Assembly (NCBI GenBank): GCA_019247135.1
Contig: JAFAPL010000799.1
Span: 1 to 12,436 of the forward strand
Length of the DNA: 12,436 nucleotides
Direction of reading: 5' to 3'
Source of the DNA: Chloroflexota bacterium
GTDB lineage: Bacteria > Chloroflexota > UBA6077 > CF-72
Part shown: positions 5,165 through 12,024 of the stretch, in pieces
How positions within the stretch are numbered: the stretch's first letter is position 1
How the letters are laid out: each line of letters starts with the position of its first letter
Made by a program: the position numbers and the translations under genes
The notes under the pieces: model-generated
Databases searched by the model: none
Told to the model about the DNA's origin: nothing
What the model saw: the letters and a program-made list of their open reading frames with translations, nothing else

Positions 5165-6921
5165 ACGTAGCGCCTCAACAATGGGTGTAACTGAAGGCTG
5201 CCGCGAGCGGAATCGAACGAGACGAGCGCTTGCTCACGCAAGCTCCGCGCCCGGGCCAGGTAATCCAGCGGTGCGCCGCGGTGTCGCGCGCCGCCTGAAT
5301 CCGGCTGCAGCGCCAGCTCCCGTGTCAACGCGCGATCGCTACTCTGTAAGCCCTCGAGAGTGCTCTCCAGTACGCACGCCAGGCTGCGTTGTCGTTCTGG
5401 CAGGTCCAACTCATCGGTCGCGAGCATCTCAAAACCACTGCTGAGCTCGCCGAGCATCTGACGACACGAAAGGACGGGCGCCCAGCGGGCAGCGAGGATC
5501 AGTGCGAGTGGCAGACCACCCAACACGCGACAGAGCTCGACAAGGGCGGGTCGATCTTCGCGGGACACCTGGTAACCCAATTCCACTCGGCGCGCTTCCG
5601 CTAGAAATAACGCGCTTGCCGCCGCGGACTCCAGTTCGTCTTCGTCCGCGGGCAGCTTCAGACCATCCATCGGCAGCACGCGCTCAGCGCTGATGTGCAG
5701 CGGCGCTCGTGAGGTCGCAACCACCTTGACGTGAGGCGCATGCGATAGAAGATCCGCGACGGCTGCGCGCCCGGCCAGCAGGTGTTCCAGGTTGTCGAGG
5801 ATCAGCAACATCTGTTTCGAATGCACGTACTCCAGCACCTGATCGCGTGAAGTCAGAGCAGTCGATGGAGGCAGCTCGAGCGTGCGTGCGATCGCGGCAA
5901 ATATCGCCTCGATGGACCGCTGATGAGTGGAGCCGGATGCATCACTCCGTGCGGCGAGTTCAGCCAGGGAGACGAACAGCACGCCGTCGGGGAAGGGCTG
6001 CTCGGCCATGTGTTGATCCGCCACGGCCAACTCGCGTCCGACTTCGACCGCCAAACGCGACTTGCCGCTCCCGCCCAGGCCTGTGATGGTCGCCTGGCGA
6101 CAATCGGTGTTACTCAGGAGGTTACTCACCAAGCCCAGCTCGAACTGGCGGCCGATGAAGGCGGTTGTCCGCGCAGGCAGGTTGTGAGGTGGTCGCTGGA
6201 CCGCGGCACGCAGGCGGTTGAACAACGCGGTCGTCTCTGGTTGCGGGTCGACGGCGAGCTCCTCGCGGAGTGCACGACGGCATGCCTCATACTGGTCCAG
6301 CGCTGCTTGCCGCTGGCCCGCCCGGGCGAGCATCAACATCAACTGCGCATGGACTTCTTCCAGCCATGGCTCCTCACGGAGGAGCCGGCGTGCCGCGGTG
6401 ATGCCGTCACTCCAGGCGCCGCGGCGCATCGACGCGTCCACGGCAGAGCGCAACCCGAGCAGATACTGCTCACGCAATTCCTCACGGACCGCACGCATCC
6501 ATTCGTCCAGGTCGGGTGCGCCGAACAGCACCAACCCGCTGAGAAATTCGTCGCGGTAGGATTCGAGCGCGTGCGCCAGATCATCTGAAGAACCGGAGTC
6601 GAGTGCGCGCGCCAGCTCGTGGCGGAAGTCGCCCACGTCGAGGCGGTGGCATTTGTCATGCGCGAACACGACCGTTTGCCGCGTGGCCTGCACGTAATCT
6701 CCGAGTTGCTGGCGCAGATCGACCAGAACGTTGCTCAGGTGCTTTCGGGCGTGCTCTTCCGTGGAGTCGCCGGCCAGCAGCGTTGCGAGCGACTCACGCG
6801 AGTGGGGTCTGTTTGACAGGGCCAGGTAAGCCAGGAGCGCGACCGAGCTGCGGCGCGCGAATCTGATGGGCCTGCCATCCAGGAGGATCTCGACGAGACC
6901 GATGAACTTGAGTTCCAGCAT
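5089..6921 (-). CDS. BTAD/NB-ARC transcriptional regulator (AfsR/SARP-like), C-terminus eroded
   Basis: The protein has 610 residues from ATG 6921, 13 bases after the kinase stop; GGCGGAG lies immediately upstream with tight spacing. Residues 1-90 are an OmpR/SARP-type winged helix (LELKFIGLVEILLDGRPIRF, R-K-H-L-S-N-V-L-V-D-L-R). Residues 95-240 are the bacterial transcriptional activation (BTAD) domain, with the R-Q-x-A-L-x-Q-Y-E-x-C-R-R motif. Residues 250-480 are an NB-ARC-type ATPase: Walker A GLGGSGKS (281-288, Lys287), Walker B LLILDNLEH (372-380), ATSRAPL (402-408), GLPLAL (469-474). A winged helix remnant (HPLLRRY, 579-585) follows. The family normally continues with about 20 more residues before this point and several hundred of TPR repeats after it; here both are missing or out of frame. 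Residues 538-549 look frame-shifted, since another frame reads SRIQAARDTA, as expected there. DNA-binding, BTAD and ATPase parts look intact, so it may still work, perhaps constitutively. It has no receiver domain. Confidence 0.85.
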   Translation of the reverse strand: MLELKFIGLVEILLDGRPIRFARRSSVALLAYLALSNRPHSRESLATLLAGDSTEEHARKHLSNVLVDLRQQLGDYVQATRQTVVFAHDKCHRLDVGDFRHELARALDSGSSDDLAHALESYRDEFLSGLVLFGAPDLDEWMRAVREELREQYLLGLRSAVDASMRRGAWSDGITAARRLLREEPWLEEVHAQLMLMLARAGQRQAALDQYEACRRALREELAVDPQPETTALFNRLRAAVQRPPHNLPARTTAFIGRQFELGLVSNLLSNTDCRQATITGLGGSGKSRLAVEVGRELAVADQHMAEQPFPDGVLFVSLAELAARSDASGSTHQRSIEAIFAAIARTLELPPSTALTSRDQVLEYVHSKQMLLILDNLEHLLAGRAAVADLLSHAPHVKVVATSRAPLHISAERVLPMDGLKLPADEDELESAAASALFLAEARRVELGYQVSREDRPALVELCRVLGGLPLALILAARWAPVLSCRQMLGELSSGFEMLATDELDLPERQRSLACVLESTLEGLQSSDRALTRELALQPDSGGARHRGAPLDYLARARSLREQALVSFDSARGSLQLHPLLRRYVVPETCSRRTPGRGDAIGMVVASIA

Positions 6922-6934
6922 TTCTCCGCCCTGA

Positions 6935-8203
6935 TCAATAGCCGGCCGCGGCCAGGCATGCGTCTGGTGCGTCGCGTGGCGCGACAGTTTCGCGGCAGCT
7001 TGTGTGCGCGTCGAGTTGTATTGTGAATAGTGAGCCGCCATCTGGCGGATATTCGGCCAGCAACCTGCCGCCGTGTAGCTCTACGATTTGTCTGCTGACG
7101 TATAACCCGAGACCCAGTCCACCTTTGCCCTGTTCAGGATTGACCTGGAAATACGGCGCGAAGATGTGTTCACGCTCCTCCGGCGCTACACCAGGTCCAT
7201 GGTCGCGGACGGAGACTCGCGCCATTGTCGGGCTTCTCATCGCGACGCTCAGCTGGATGTTGCTGCCAGGTGGGCTGAACTTGCAGGCATTGTCGAGCAG
7301 GTTGAGGACGACTTGCTGGAGCCGCATGACGTCAACCACCGCGCAGATTGCATCGGGCGCCACCACCGAAACGGAGTGGTTCAGGTCAGTCGCCTGCGCC
7401 AGCCGCACAACGTCTGTCACGAGTTGTCGCAGATCAGCTTCCCGGGGTGCGAGCTGGAGTTTGCCGGACCGTAACTGAGCACGATCCAGGAGGCAGGTGA
7501 TCAGGGCTGCCAAACGGCGGGACTGTCGCTCGATCAGTGTAAATGCGGACTCGAGCTCGCCATAGCTTGGCCGATGGTTGGCGTGCATCTGGCGCAGCAG
7601 CAATTGCGCATAGCCGCCGATCGTCGAAACTGGAGTACGCAGCTCATGCGCGGCGATGTCAACGAGACCCTGGAGACGCTGGTTCTGCTCCGCCAGCAGT
7701 CGATACTGGCAGGCATTGTCGACGGCAACGGCCAACTGGCGGCTGATGTCCACCAGCGGCTGGAAGTTTTGTTGGTCTAACGCACCGGCATGCTCCCGCG
7801 CGAGCAGAACCGCGCCGAGTGTACGGTCGTTCAGGGTCAGCGGAAGGCACACGGCGGAGCCTGTGCCCAGCGCACGCATGTCCTGGCACGTCCAGCCACA
7901 CAGGTGCTCCAGCACAGCCGGTGTAACTCCGTCAACGACGGGTAAGAAGGCGGTCCTGGACAGCGTGGCGGCATCTCCAAGAAGCGTGCCGTGCGGCCAG
8001 CACGCATCGCGCGATTGCCCAACCATCGCGGCGAGTCGACGCTGACGTTCAACGTCTGCATGCCCGAAGCTGCCGATGGTTGCGCCGGCCGACACACCGT
8101 TGATGACGAGGAGGTACCAGTCAGCAACGCGCGGCACCATAAAACGGGAGATCCGCCGCATCACGTCGTCCCACCCAAGCGGGCCTGCCAGCTCGGCGTT
8201 CAT
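6935..8203 (-). CDS. Soluble GAF-domain sensor histidine kinase
   Basis: The protein has 422 residues from ATG 8203, which overlaps the upstream stop as ATGA; a TTG at 8269 would lengthen it inside the previous gene. No membrane segment or signal peptide is visible, so it is cytoplasmic. Residues about 10-165 are a GAF sensor domain (VADWYLLVI near 26-34; SAVCLPLTLNDRTLGAVLLA, 116-135). The H-box AAHELRTP (184-191) gives His186 as the phosphorylation site. The N-box NLLDNACKFSP (301-311), G1 DHGPGV (334-339), F-box FAPYFQV (348-354) and G2 GKGGLGLGL (359-367) are all present, so it should be active. The GAF domain holds an unusual HLCGWTC cluster (100-106). No response regulator with a receiver domain lies nearby; the next gene is a BTAD regulator, so the phosphate target is unknown. 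Confidence 0.95.
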   Translation of the reverse strand: MNAELAGPLGWDDVMRRISRFMVPRVADWYLLVINGVSAGATIGSFGHADVERQRRLAAMVGQSRDACWPHGTLLGDAATLSRTAFLPVVDGVTPAVLEHLCGWTCQDMRALGTGSAVCLPLTLNDRTLGAVLLAREHAGALDQQNFQPLVDISRQLAVAVDNACQYRLLAEQNQRLQGLVDIAAHELRTPVSTIGGYAQLLLRQMHANHRPSYGELESAFTLIERQSRRLAALITCLLDRAQLRSGKLQLAPREADLRQLVTDVVRLAQATDLNHSVSVVAPDAICAVVDVMRLQQVVLNLLDNACKFSPPGSNIQLSVAMRSPTMARVSVRDHGPGVAPEEREHIFAPYFQVNPEQGKGGLGLGLYVSRQIVELHGGRLLAEYPPDGGSLFTIQLDAHTSCRETVAPRDAPDACLAAAGY

Positions 8204-8520
8204 GCGGGTATCCCTTGCACGCGGTGGAGTTTCGGCGGACGGCCCCGCCGAGATCGATACATGGTCCAATCTAGTTGCTCGACAGGCCGTTCGGGTGGCC
8301 GCCTACTCAGCCCGTCCAGCATGGTAGAGCCGCCGCATCGCGGGCAAGCGAGTTGGCGCCACATCACACGGCTGGTCTCGGCGCTTGCGTGTGCACGGAA
8401 GGTGGCTATGGAGCTGAGCGGCCACTCATCCGTGAGCTCGACCACGCCGTACAGCTCGCCACACATCAGGCACCAGACATCGCCTTGAAGTGGAGTCCGG
8501 TTCGGCGTGATGGCTGACAC
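8200..8520 (-). CDS. Small zinc-ribbon protein with C-terminal AT-hook-like motif
   Basis: From GTG 8520 the protein has 106 residues; an ATG at 8466 would remove the first metal ligand, and the frame upstream of 8520 (to 8745) has a Cys/Arg/His-rich composition unlike a protein. Two CxxC pairs, CLMC (17-20) and CPRC (59-62), are 38 residues apart and form a likely zinc ribbon; CPRCGG is typical. RRGRPPK (91-97) resembles an AT-hook, a minor-groove DNA-binding motif. Between them is WPLSSIATFRAHASAETSRV, with an E-T-S-R-V-M-W-R segment. Its TGA overlaps the kinase ATG, giving translational coupling. It could bind DNA or the kinase/regulator. I do not recognise a named family. The start is uncertain because no clear ribosome site precedes it. 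Confidence 0.7.
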   Translation of the reverse strand: MSAITPNRTPLQGDVWCLMCGELYGVVELTDEWPLSSIATFRAHASAETSRVMWRQLACPRCGGSTMLDGLSRRPPERPVEQLDWTMYRSRRGRPPKLHRVQGIPA

Positions 8521-8627
8521 GCCGCCAGTGTGCAGCGCGTGCACGTGTGGGTGCGTGTGTCTCGTTGCGCCTTGTGGCCGGGATTCGCTTACACATCGCG
8601 GCGTCGATGGAATTGCCTGGGTCCCGG

Positions 8628-8647
8628 CGCAGGTAGCCGCAGGTAGC
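8628..8647 (+). repeat. Perfect tandem 10-bp repeat in divergent promoter region
   Basis: CGCAGGTAGC occurs twice back to back, one helical turn apart, followed by the related AGGCGTAG. It may be an operator or simple slippage. Confidence 0.5.
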
Positions 8648-8709
8648 AGGCGTAGACACGCGCAGGCAGGCGCAAGCGTACGTGGCCGAAGTGCGAAAGA
8701 CTGAGCGCA

Positions 8710-8716
8710 TTGAGCA
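8710..8716 (+). promoter_or_regulatory. TTGAGCA half-site upstream of DUF4203 gene
   Basis: This is the fourth copy of the heptamer seen upstream of the HdeD, PRC/DUF1269 and DUF1269 genes. A related CTGAGCG starts 9 bp before it (8701), so the 11-bp spacing is not kept here. Confidence 0.3.
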
Positions 8717-8737
8717 CAAACAGGCAGGGGATTGCCG

Positions 8738-9403
8738 ATGACCAATGACTCCTTCTTTGCGCTCGCGATCGCGGGTATGGCGGTCCTGTTTTTCGGGTTC
8801 GTGCTGCTGTTCAGCGGCTACCGCTTCTTCATGATTCTGCTCCCGATCTGGGGCTTCTTCTTCGGCTTCGGCCTGGGAGCGCAGTCAGTCCAGGCGGTCG
8901 TAGGTGACGGATTCCTGGCAACGACCGCGAGTTGGGTGGTGGGCTTTGTCCTCGCGGTCGTGTTCGGGATCCTTTCATACCTGTTCTTCTATGCCGCCGT
9001 AGCGCTCGTCGCGGCCGGACTCGGTTACGGCATCGGCGTCACGCTACTGGAGGCAGTCGGCATCAACTTCGGCCCGGTCGTCTGGCTGGCCGGTGTGGTC
9101 GTCGCGATCGTGCTGGTGACGGTGGCGCTCCTGCTTCGCGTGGAGCGAGTGGTCATCGTGGTCGCGACGGGCTTGCTCGGCGCCGAGGTCATCGTCGGGA
9201 CGTTCCTGCTCCTGTTCGGCGGCCGCCCGGAGGTGGAGATGTTCCAGAATCCGGTCCGTGCCGTACTCCAGCAGTCGCCATGGTGGGCGCTGGTCTACAT
9301 CGTGTTGGCCGTGCTGGGCATCTCGGCGCAACTGCGCGACGCTCGACGCACGGAGATCGTCGCATACAACCGCTACGCGGAGCTGTCGCCAGCGGCGCAT
9401 TGA
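8738..9403 (+). CDS. DUF4203-type multi-pass membrane protein
   Basis: The protein has 221 residues from ATG 8738, seven bases after AGGGG (8726-8730); a TTG two codons earlier is worse placed. It is almost entirely hydrophobic, with about seven membrane helices at residues 7-27, 30-52, 63-83, 84-106, 113-133, 137-160 and 183-197. The G-Y-R-F-F turn, the aromatic FFGFGLG segment and the glycine-rich helices LVAAGLGYGIGV and VATGLLGAEVIVG fit the TM198/TM7S3-like DUF4203 family. The polar tail QLRDARRTEIVAYNRY is cytoplasmic by the positive-inside rule. The function is unknown; TM198 in animals is linked to signalling complexes but that does not transfer. It is transcribed away from the signalling operon and shares its promoter region. 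Confidence 0.85.
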   Translation: MTNDSFFALAIAGMAVLFFGFVLLFSGYRFFMILLPIWGFFFGFGLGAQSVQAVVGDGFLATTASWVVGFVLAVVFGILSYLFFYAAVALVAAGLGYGIGVTLLEAVGINFGPVVWLAGVVVAIVLVTVALLLRVERVVIVVATGLLGAEVIVGTFLLLFGGRPEVEMFQNPVRAVLQQSPWWALVYIVLAVLGISAQLRDARRTEIVAYNRYAELSPAAH

Positions 9404-9435
9404 TCCGTTTCGGAGGCGCTGTCCGTCCTGGTCGA

Positions 9436-10113
9436 TCAGGTGAGCAGCTTGTAGGCGCCCTGCCAGCTAAAGTACAGGCCGAAGACAAGCGCCACAACGA
9501 TCGAGATCGGCCGGTTATAGCGCATCAGCCAGCCGATAGCGCCGCGCAGGAGTGCGCCGCCAGCCTGCGGCGCGATAGCGCAGACTAGTACGGCGAGGAT
9601 CAGGGCGATCTGGGCGAGGATGATGTAGGCGAGGTACGTGGCAACACTGGTCGCCAGGCCAAGCTCGGCGGCGGTGATGATGGCGAGCGCGGATAGCGTA
9701 AAGACCCACAGCTTCGGACCGATGGCCACGAGAAGCGCACCCAGACCGAGGGCCTTCATGGGAGAGGCCTGTTCAATGGTCGCCATCCACTTCGGCGGCG
9801 CGTCCTCGGGATCGTCTTCCTTGCGCCATTTGCGGACCGCGCTGATGAGGAGCAGGATGCCGATCACCAGCAGCAGGGTCGCCACGATCGGTGAGTGGCC
9901 AGTGGTTTCAGCCTTTGCCTCTGGTGACGAAGTTAGCAGCGTGCCGAAGACCACGCCCTGAACGATGCGAGTCAGTGTCATCCCAACGACGAACCCTGCC
10001 CCCTTGGCCAGGCCACCCGGACTCGCAAGCAGCAGCAACACGATGATGACCCACGCTGGTGCCAGGACGGCACCCAGGATCAGCGGCAGGAGTTCAGTGA
10101 ACACGGAGCTCAT
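9436..10113 (-). CDS. GAP/SfLAP-family membrane protein (LysE-like fold)
   Basis: The protein has 225 residues from ATG 10113, preceded by GGGGGAAAG. Six membrane helices are visible: 6-29, 36-60, 75-94, 121-145, 150-182 and 204-223. The pattern is typical of the GAP (Sap) / sulfolipid-addressing protein family: helix one ending in SP, a G-x-x-x-G-M-T-L-T-R helix, a charged central loop (RKWRKEDDPEDAPPKW, 94-109), then KALGLGALLVAIGPKLWVFT, where GPKLW is the counterpart of the N-P-K motif of LysE exporters. In mycobacteria relatives are needed for surface lipid export; the substrate here is unknown. It lies 53 bases downstream of the SLC13-type permease gene on the same strand and is probably co-transcribed. 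It converges with the DUF4203 gene across 32 bases. Confidence 0.88.
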   Translation of the reverse strand: MSSVFTELLPLILGAVLAPAWVIIVLLLLASPGGLAKGAGFVVGMTLTRIVQGVVFGTLLTSSPEAKAETTGHSPIVATLLLVIGILLLISAVRKWRKEDDPEDAPPKWMATIEQASPMKALGLGALLVAIGPKLWVFTLSALAIITAAELGLATSVATYLAYIILAQIALILAVLVCAIAPQAGGALLRGAIGWLMRYNRPISIVVALVFGLYFSWQGAYKLLT

Positions 10114-10137
10114 GGGTCTTTCCCCCGGAGTTCAGGC

Positions 10138-10153
10138 TCGCGCGTGCGCGCGA
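10138..10153 (-). repeat. 16-bp GC palindrome between permease and GAP genes
   Basis: TCGCGCG-tg-CGCGCGA has perfect 7-bp arms. It lies between the permease stop and the GAP-family start and could form a tight hairpin in the transcript that dampens read-through, or be a protein site. TTCAGGC is repeated on both sides (10131-10137, 10157-10163). There is no T-tract. Confidence 0.4.
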
Positions 10154-10166
10154 TGGTTCAGGCGGG

Positions 10167-11993
10167 TCAGAACCGCCAGATGAGCGGCACCAGGCCGATG
10201 GCGACCACGGCGAACCAGACCAGGAGCGGCAGCCCGAGCTTGGAGTAGTCGCCGAACCGGTACCCGCCCGGGCCCATGACCATCATGTTCCCCGCCGTGG
10301 CCACTGGCGTGAGAAACGCGGCGGCCGCCATTACGTCGACGGCCATCAGCATCGGCCGAACAGAGACTCCGAAGGCGGCGGCCGCGGAAACCGCGACCGG
10401 GATGACCACCAGCGCCGTCGCCATGTTGCTGATCAATTGACCCAGAATGGCCGTGATCAGCACGAGACCGATCAGTAGCGGATACGGACCGGCGTCTCCG
10501 ACCATGCGCACCAACCCATGCGCAACCAGGTCGGCGGCGCCTGATTGCTGCATGGCAGTCGAGAGCGGGATCATGCCGCCGACCAGCACGATCGTGGTCC
10601 ACGACACCGCGCGGTAGGCCTGGTTCACGCTCAGGACGCCCGACAGGACGAGTGCGCAGGCACCCAGCAAGCCGGCCACGGCGGCGGGCACCAGCCCGGT
10701 CGCCAGCAGCACGACCAGGCCCAGCAACACGGCCACCGCCCGCCCGGCACCCGGCCCCATGGGCACCGCCTGCCGGCGGACGGCTTCGGGCGAATTGACA
10801 ACGAGCACGTCGGCGTCGTCCTGGCTGGCCTCGAGTGCGTCCCAGGACCCCTGGAGCAGCAGCGTGTCGCCGGCACCTAACCTGGCCTCGCGCGGTCCGA
10901 GATCCTCGCCTTGACGCTGAACGGCCAGAATCACCAGGTCGCCACTGCTGGTCACCATCCCTGGAAAGACGCGCATGCCAATAGCGGCCGAGCGTGGCGG
11001 GATGACCACCTCAGCCACGCCGAATTCGTTGCTGATGAGCGAGTCGGCGGCGGCGCGAACAGCGGGCTCGGCTTGAGGCGCCAGGATCTGCGCGTCGGTA
11101 AGCTGCCGCATCGCCCTGGCGTTGCCCCGCAATACCAGGACATCGTCGGCGTGGAACACATCGTCGGGAGTTGGACCACCCCCGCCAGCATGGACGCCCA
11201 CAAGCGTGGCACCGGGATACGGCGCCAGGTCGAGTGCCGATCGCGGTTGGCCAATCAGCGGCGAGCCTCTCTCGACGCGCAGCCGTACCAATCCATCGGG
11301 CAATTCGTAATGCTTCAGCATCGTGCGCGCGTAGTCGCCCAAGTTAGGCGGGATGGACTCCGGGGTGCGCGCGGGCAGCAGCCGATTGCCGAACAGCACC
11401 ACGATGGCGATCGTCCCGAGCACCAGCGGCACGCCCACCAGGCCGAATGCGAAGAACCCGAACCCGGGCTCGCCGGCGTTGACTGCCGTTTCGTCGATCA
11501 GCACACTGATCGGCGTGCCGATGAGTAGCAGCAGTGAGCCAGCGTGCGCCGCGAACGCCAGTGGCATGAGCAGTAGCGAGGGGGACCGCTTCAGCCGAAT
11601 GGCCAACAGCACCAGCATCGGCATGAGCGCCGCGACGGCGCCGTTGGGGCTGACCAGCGCGCTGAGCGCGGCGGATAGCAGCATGGCCAGTACCAGCAGG
11701 CGGGTCTGACTGTTCCCGACCCTGGCGATGAGCTGCTGGCCAGCCCAGGTGGTGACGCCGGTCGCGTCGAGCGCCTCGCTGATGATGAACAGCGTGGCGA
11801 TGAAGATCACTACCGGGTCGCCGAAGCCGGCCAGCGCCTGATTGAGGCTGAGCAGGCCGGTGGCCCACAGCGCCAGCGCCGCCGCGATAGCAACAATGCC
11901 GATAGGCAGGCGATTCCACACGAACAGGGCCACCACCAGCCCGAGGATGACGAAGCAGGTGGTGCTCGGGGACAGGCCGAGGCTGGCCAGCAT
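10167..11993 (-). CDS. SLC13-type (DASS) permease with two TrkA-C/RCK-C domains
   Basis: The protein has 608 residues from ATG 11993, which follows TAGGAG (12003-12008) at nine bases; a TTG three codons earlier touches that site. Residues 8-205 and 415-606 are the two halves of a permease of about 10-11 helices, and residues about 230-305 and 322-398 are two TrkA-C domains in the cytoplasmic loop (GSPLIGQPRSALDL; DDVLVLRGN; GDTLLLQGS). This is the usual layout of COG0471 proteins. The second-half SNMATALVVIP (522-532) corresponds to the S-N-T motif for sodium and carboxylate, and TPVATAGNMMVMGPGGYRFG (562-581) to the signature near the C-terminus. The first half has SPNGAVAALMP (115-125) and LIGTPIS (157-163) in the matching places. 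It probably moves an anion (dicarboxylate, sulfate or similar) with sodium or protons; the TrkA-C domains may sense a ligand. The substrate cannot be told. Confidence 0.93.
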   Translation of the reverse strand: MLASLGLSPSTTCFVILGLVVALFVWNRLPIGIVAIAAALALWATGLLSLNQALAGFGDPVVIFIATLFIISEALDATGVTTWAGQQLIARVGNSQTRLLVLAMLLSAALSALVSPNGAVAALMPMLVLLAIRLKRSPSLLLMPLAFAAHAGSLLLLIGTPISVLIDETAVNAGEPGFGFFAFGLVGVPLVLGTIAIVVLFGNRLLPARTPESIPPNLGDYARTMLKHYELPDGLVRLRVERGSPLIGQPRSALDLAPYPGATLVGVHAGGGGPTPDDVFHADDVLVLRGNARAMRQLTDAQILAPQAEPAVRAAADSLISNEFGVAEVVIPPRSAAIGMRVFPGMVTSSGDLVILAVQRQGEDLGPREARLGAGDTLLLQGSWDALEASQDDADVLVVNSPEAVRRQAVPMGPGAGRAVAVLLGLVVLLATGLVPAAVAGLLGACALVLSGVLSVNQAYRAVSWTTIVLVGGMIPLSTAMQQSGAADLVAHGLVRMVGDAGPYPLLIGLVLITAILGQLISNMATALVVIPVAVSAAAAFGVSVRPMLMAVDVMAAAAFLTPVATAGNMMVMGPGGYRFGDYSKLGLPLLVWFAVVAIGLVPLIWRF

Positions 11994-12002
11994 CGACGGC
12001 AA

Positions 12003-12008
12003 CTCCTA
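12003..12008 (-). promoter_or_regulatory. Ribosome binding site deciding the permease start
   Basis: TAGGAG on the minus strand, nine bases before ATG 11993. It abuts the alternative TTG at 12002, which is therefore unlikely to be used. Confidence 0.65.
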
Positions 12009-12024
12009 ACCTGGGTTCAGGCAG

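Larger units (their letters stand above)
8521..8737. promoter_or_regulatory. Divergent intergenic region between zinc-ribbon operon and DUF4203 gene
   Basis: A 217-bp stretch without a convincing gene. It contains a tandem 10-bp repeat CGCAGGTAGC (8628-8637 and 8638-8647), a following CAGGC-rich tract (to about 8680), and TTGAGCA at 8710-8716, which is 21 bases before the DUF4203 start. It presumably holds both promoters, but I cannot name -35/-10 pairs with confidence. Confidence 0.4.

Noticed and set aside
412..5299. GCCTGAA/TTCAGGC as a specific regulatory motif of the permease operon
   Set aside because: The same heptamer also occurs inside genes (near 412 and 5293), so its presence in the gaps may be chance; only kept as part of the palindrome note.
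7293..7308. TCGAGCA and TTGAGGA pair inside the kinase gene
   Set aside because: It is in coding sequence and has a 9-bp rather than 11-bp period.
8204..8269. TTG start of the histidine kinase at 8269
   Set aside because: It would overlap the zinc-ribbon gene by 70 bases, whereas ATG 8203 gives the classic ATGA overlap.
8521..8745. Extension of the zinc-ribbon protein to 8745, and plus-strand frames in the same gap
   Set aside because: The residues are dominated by Cys, His, Arg and Thr from GC-rich repeats, with no fold-like pattern, and the region must hold two promoters.
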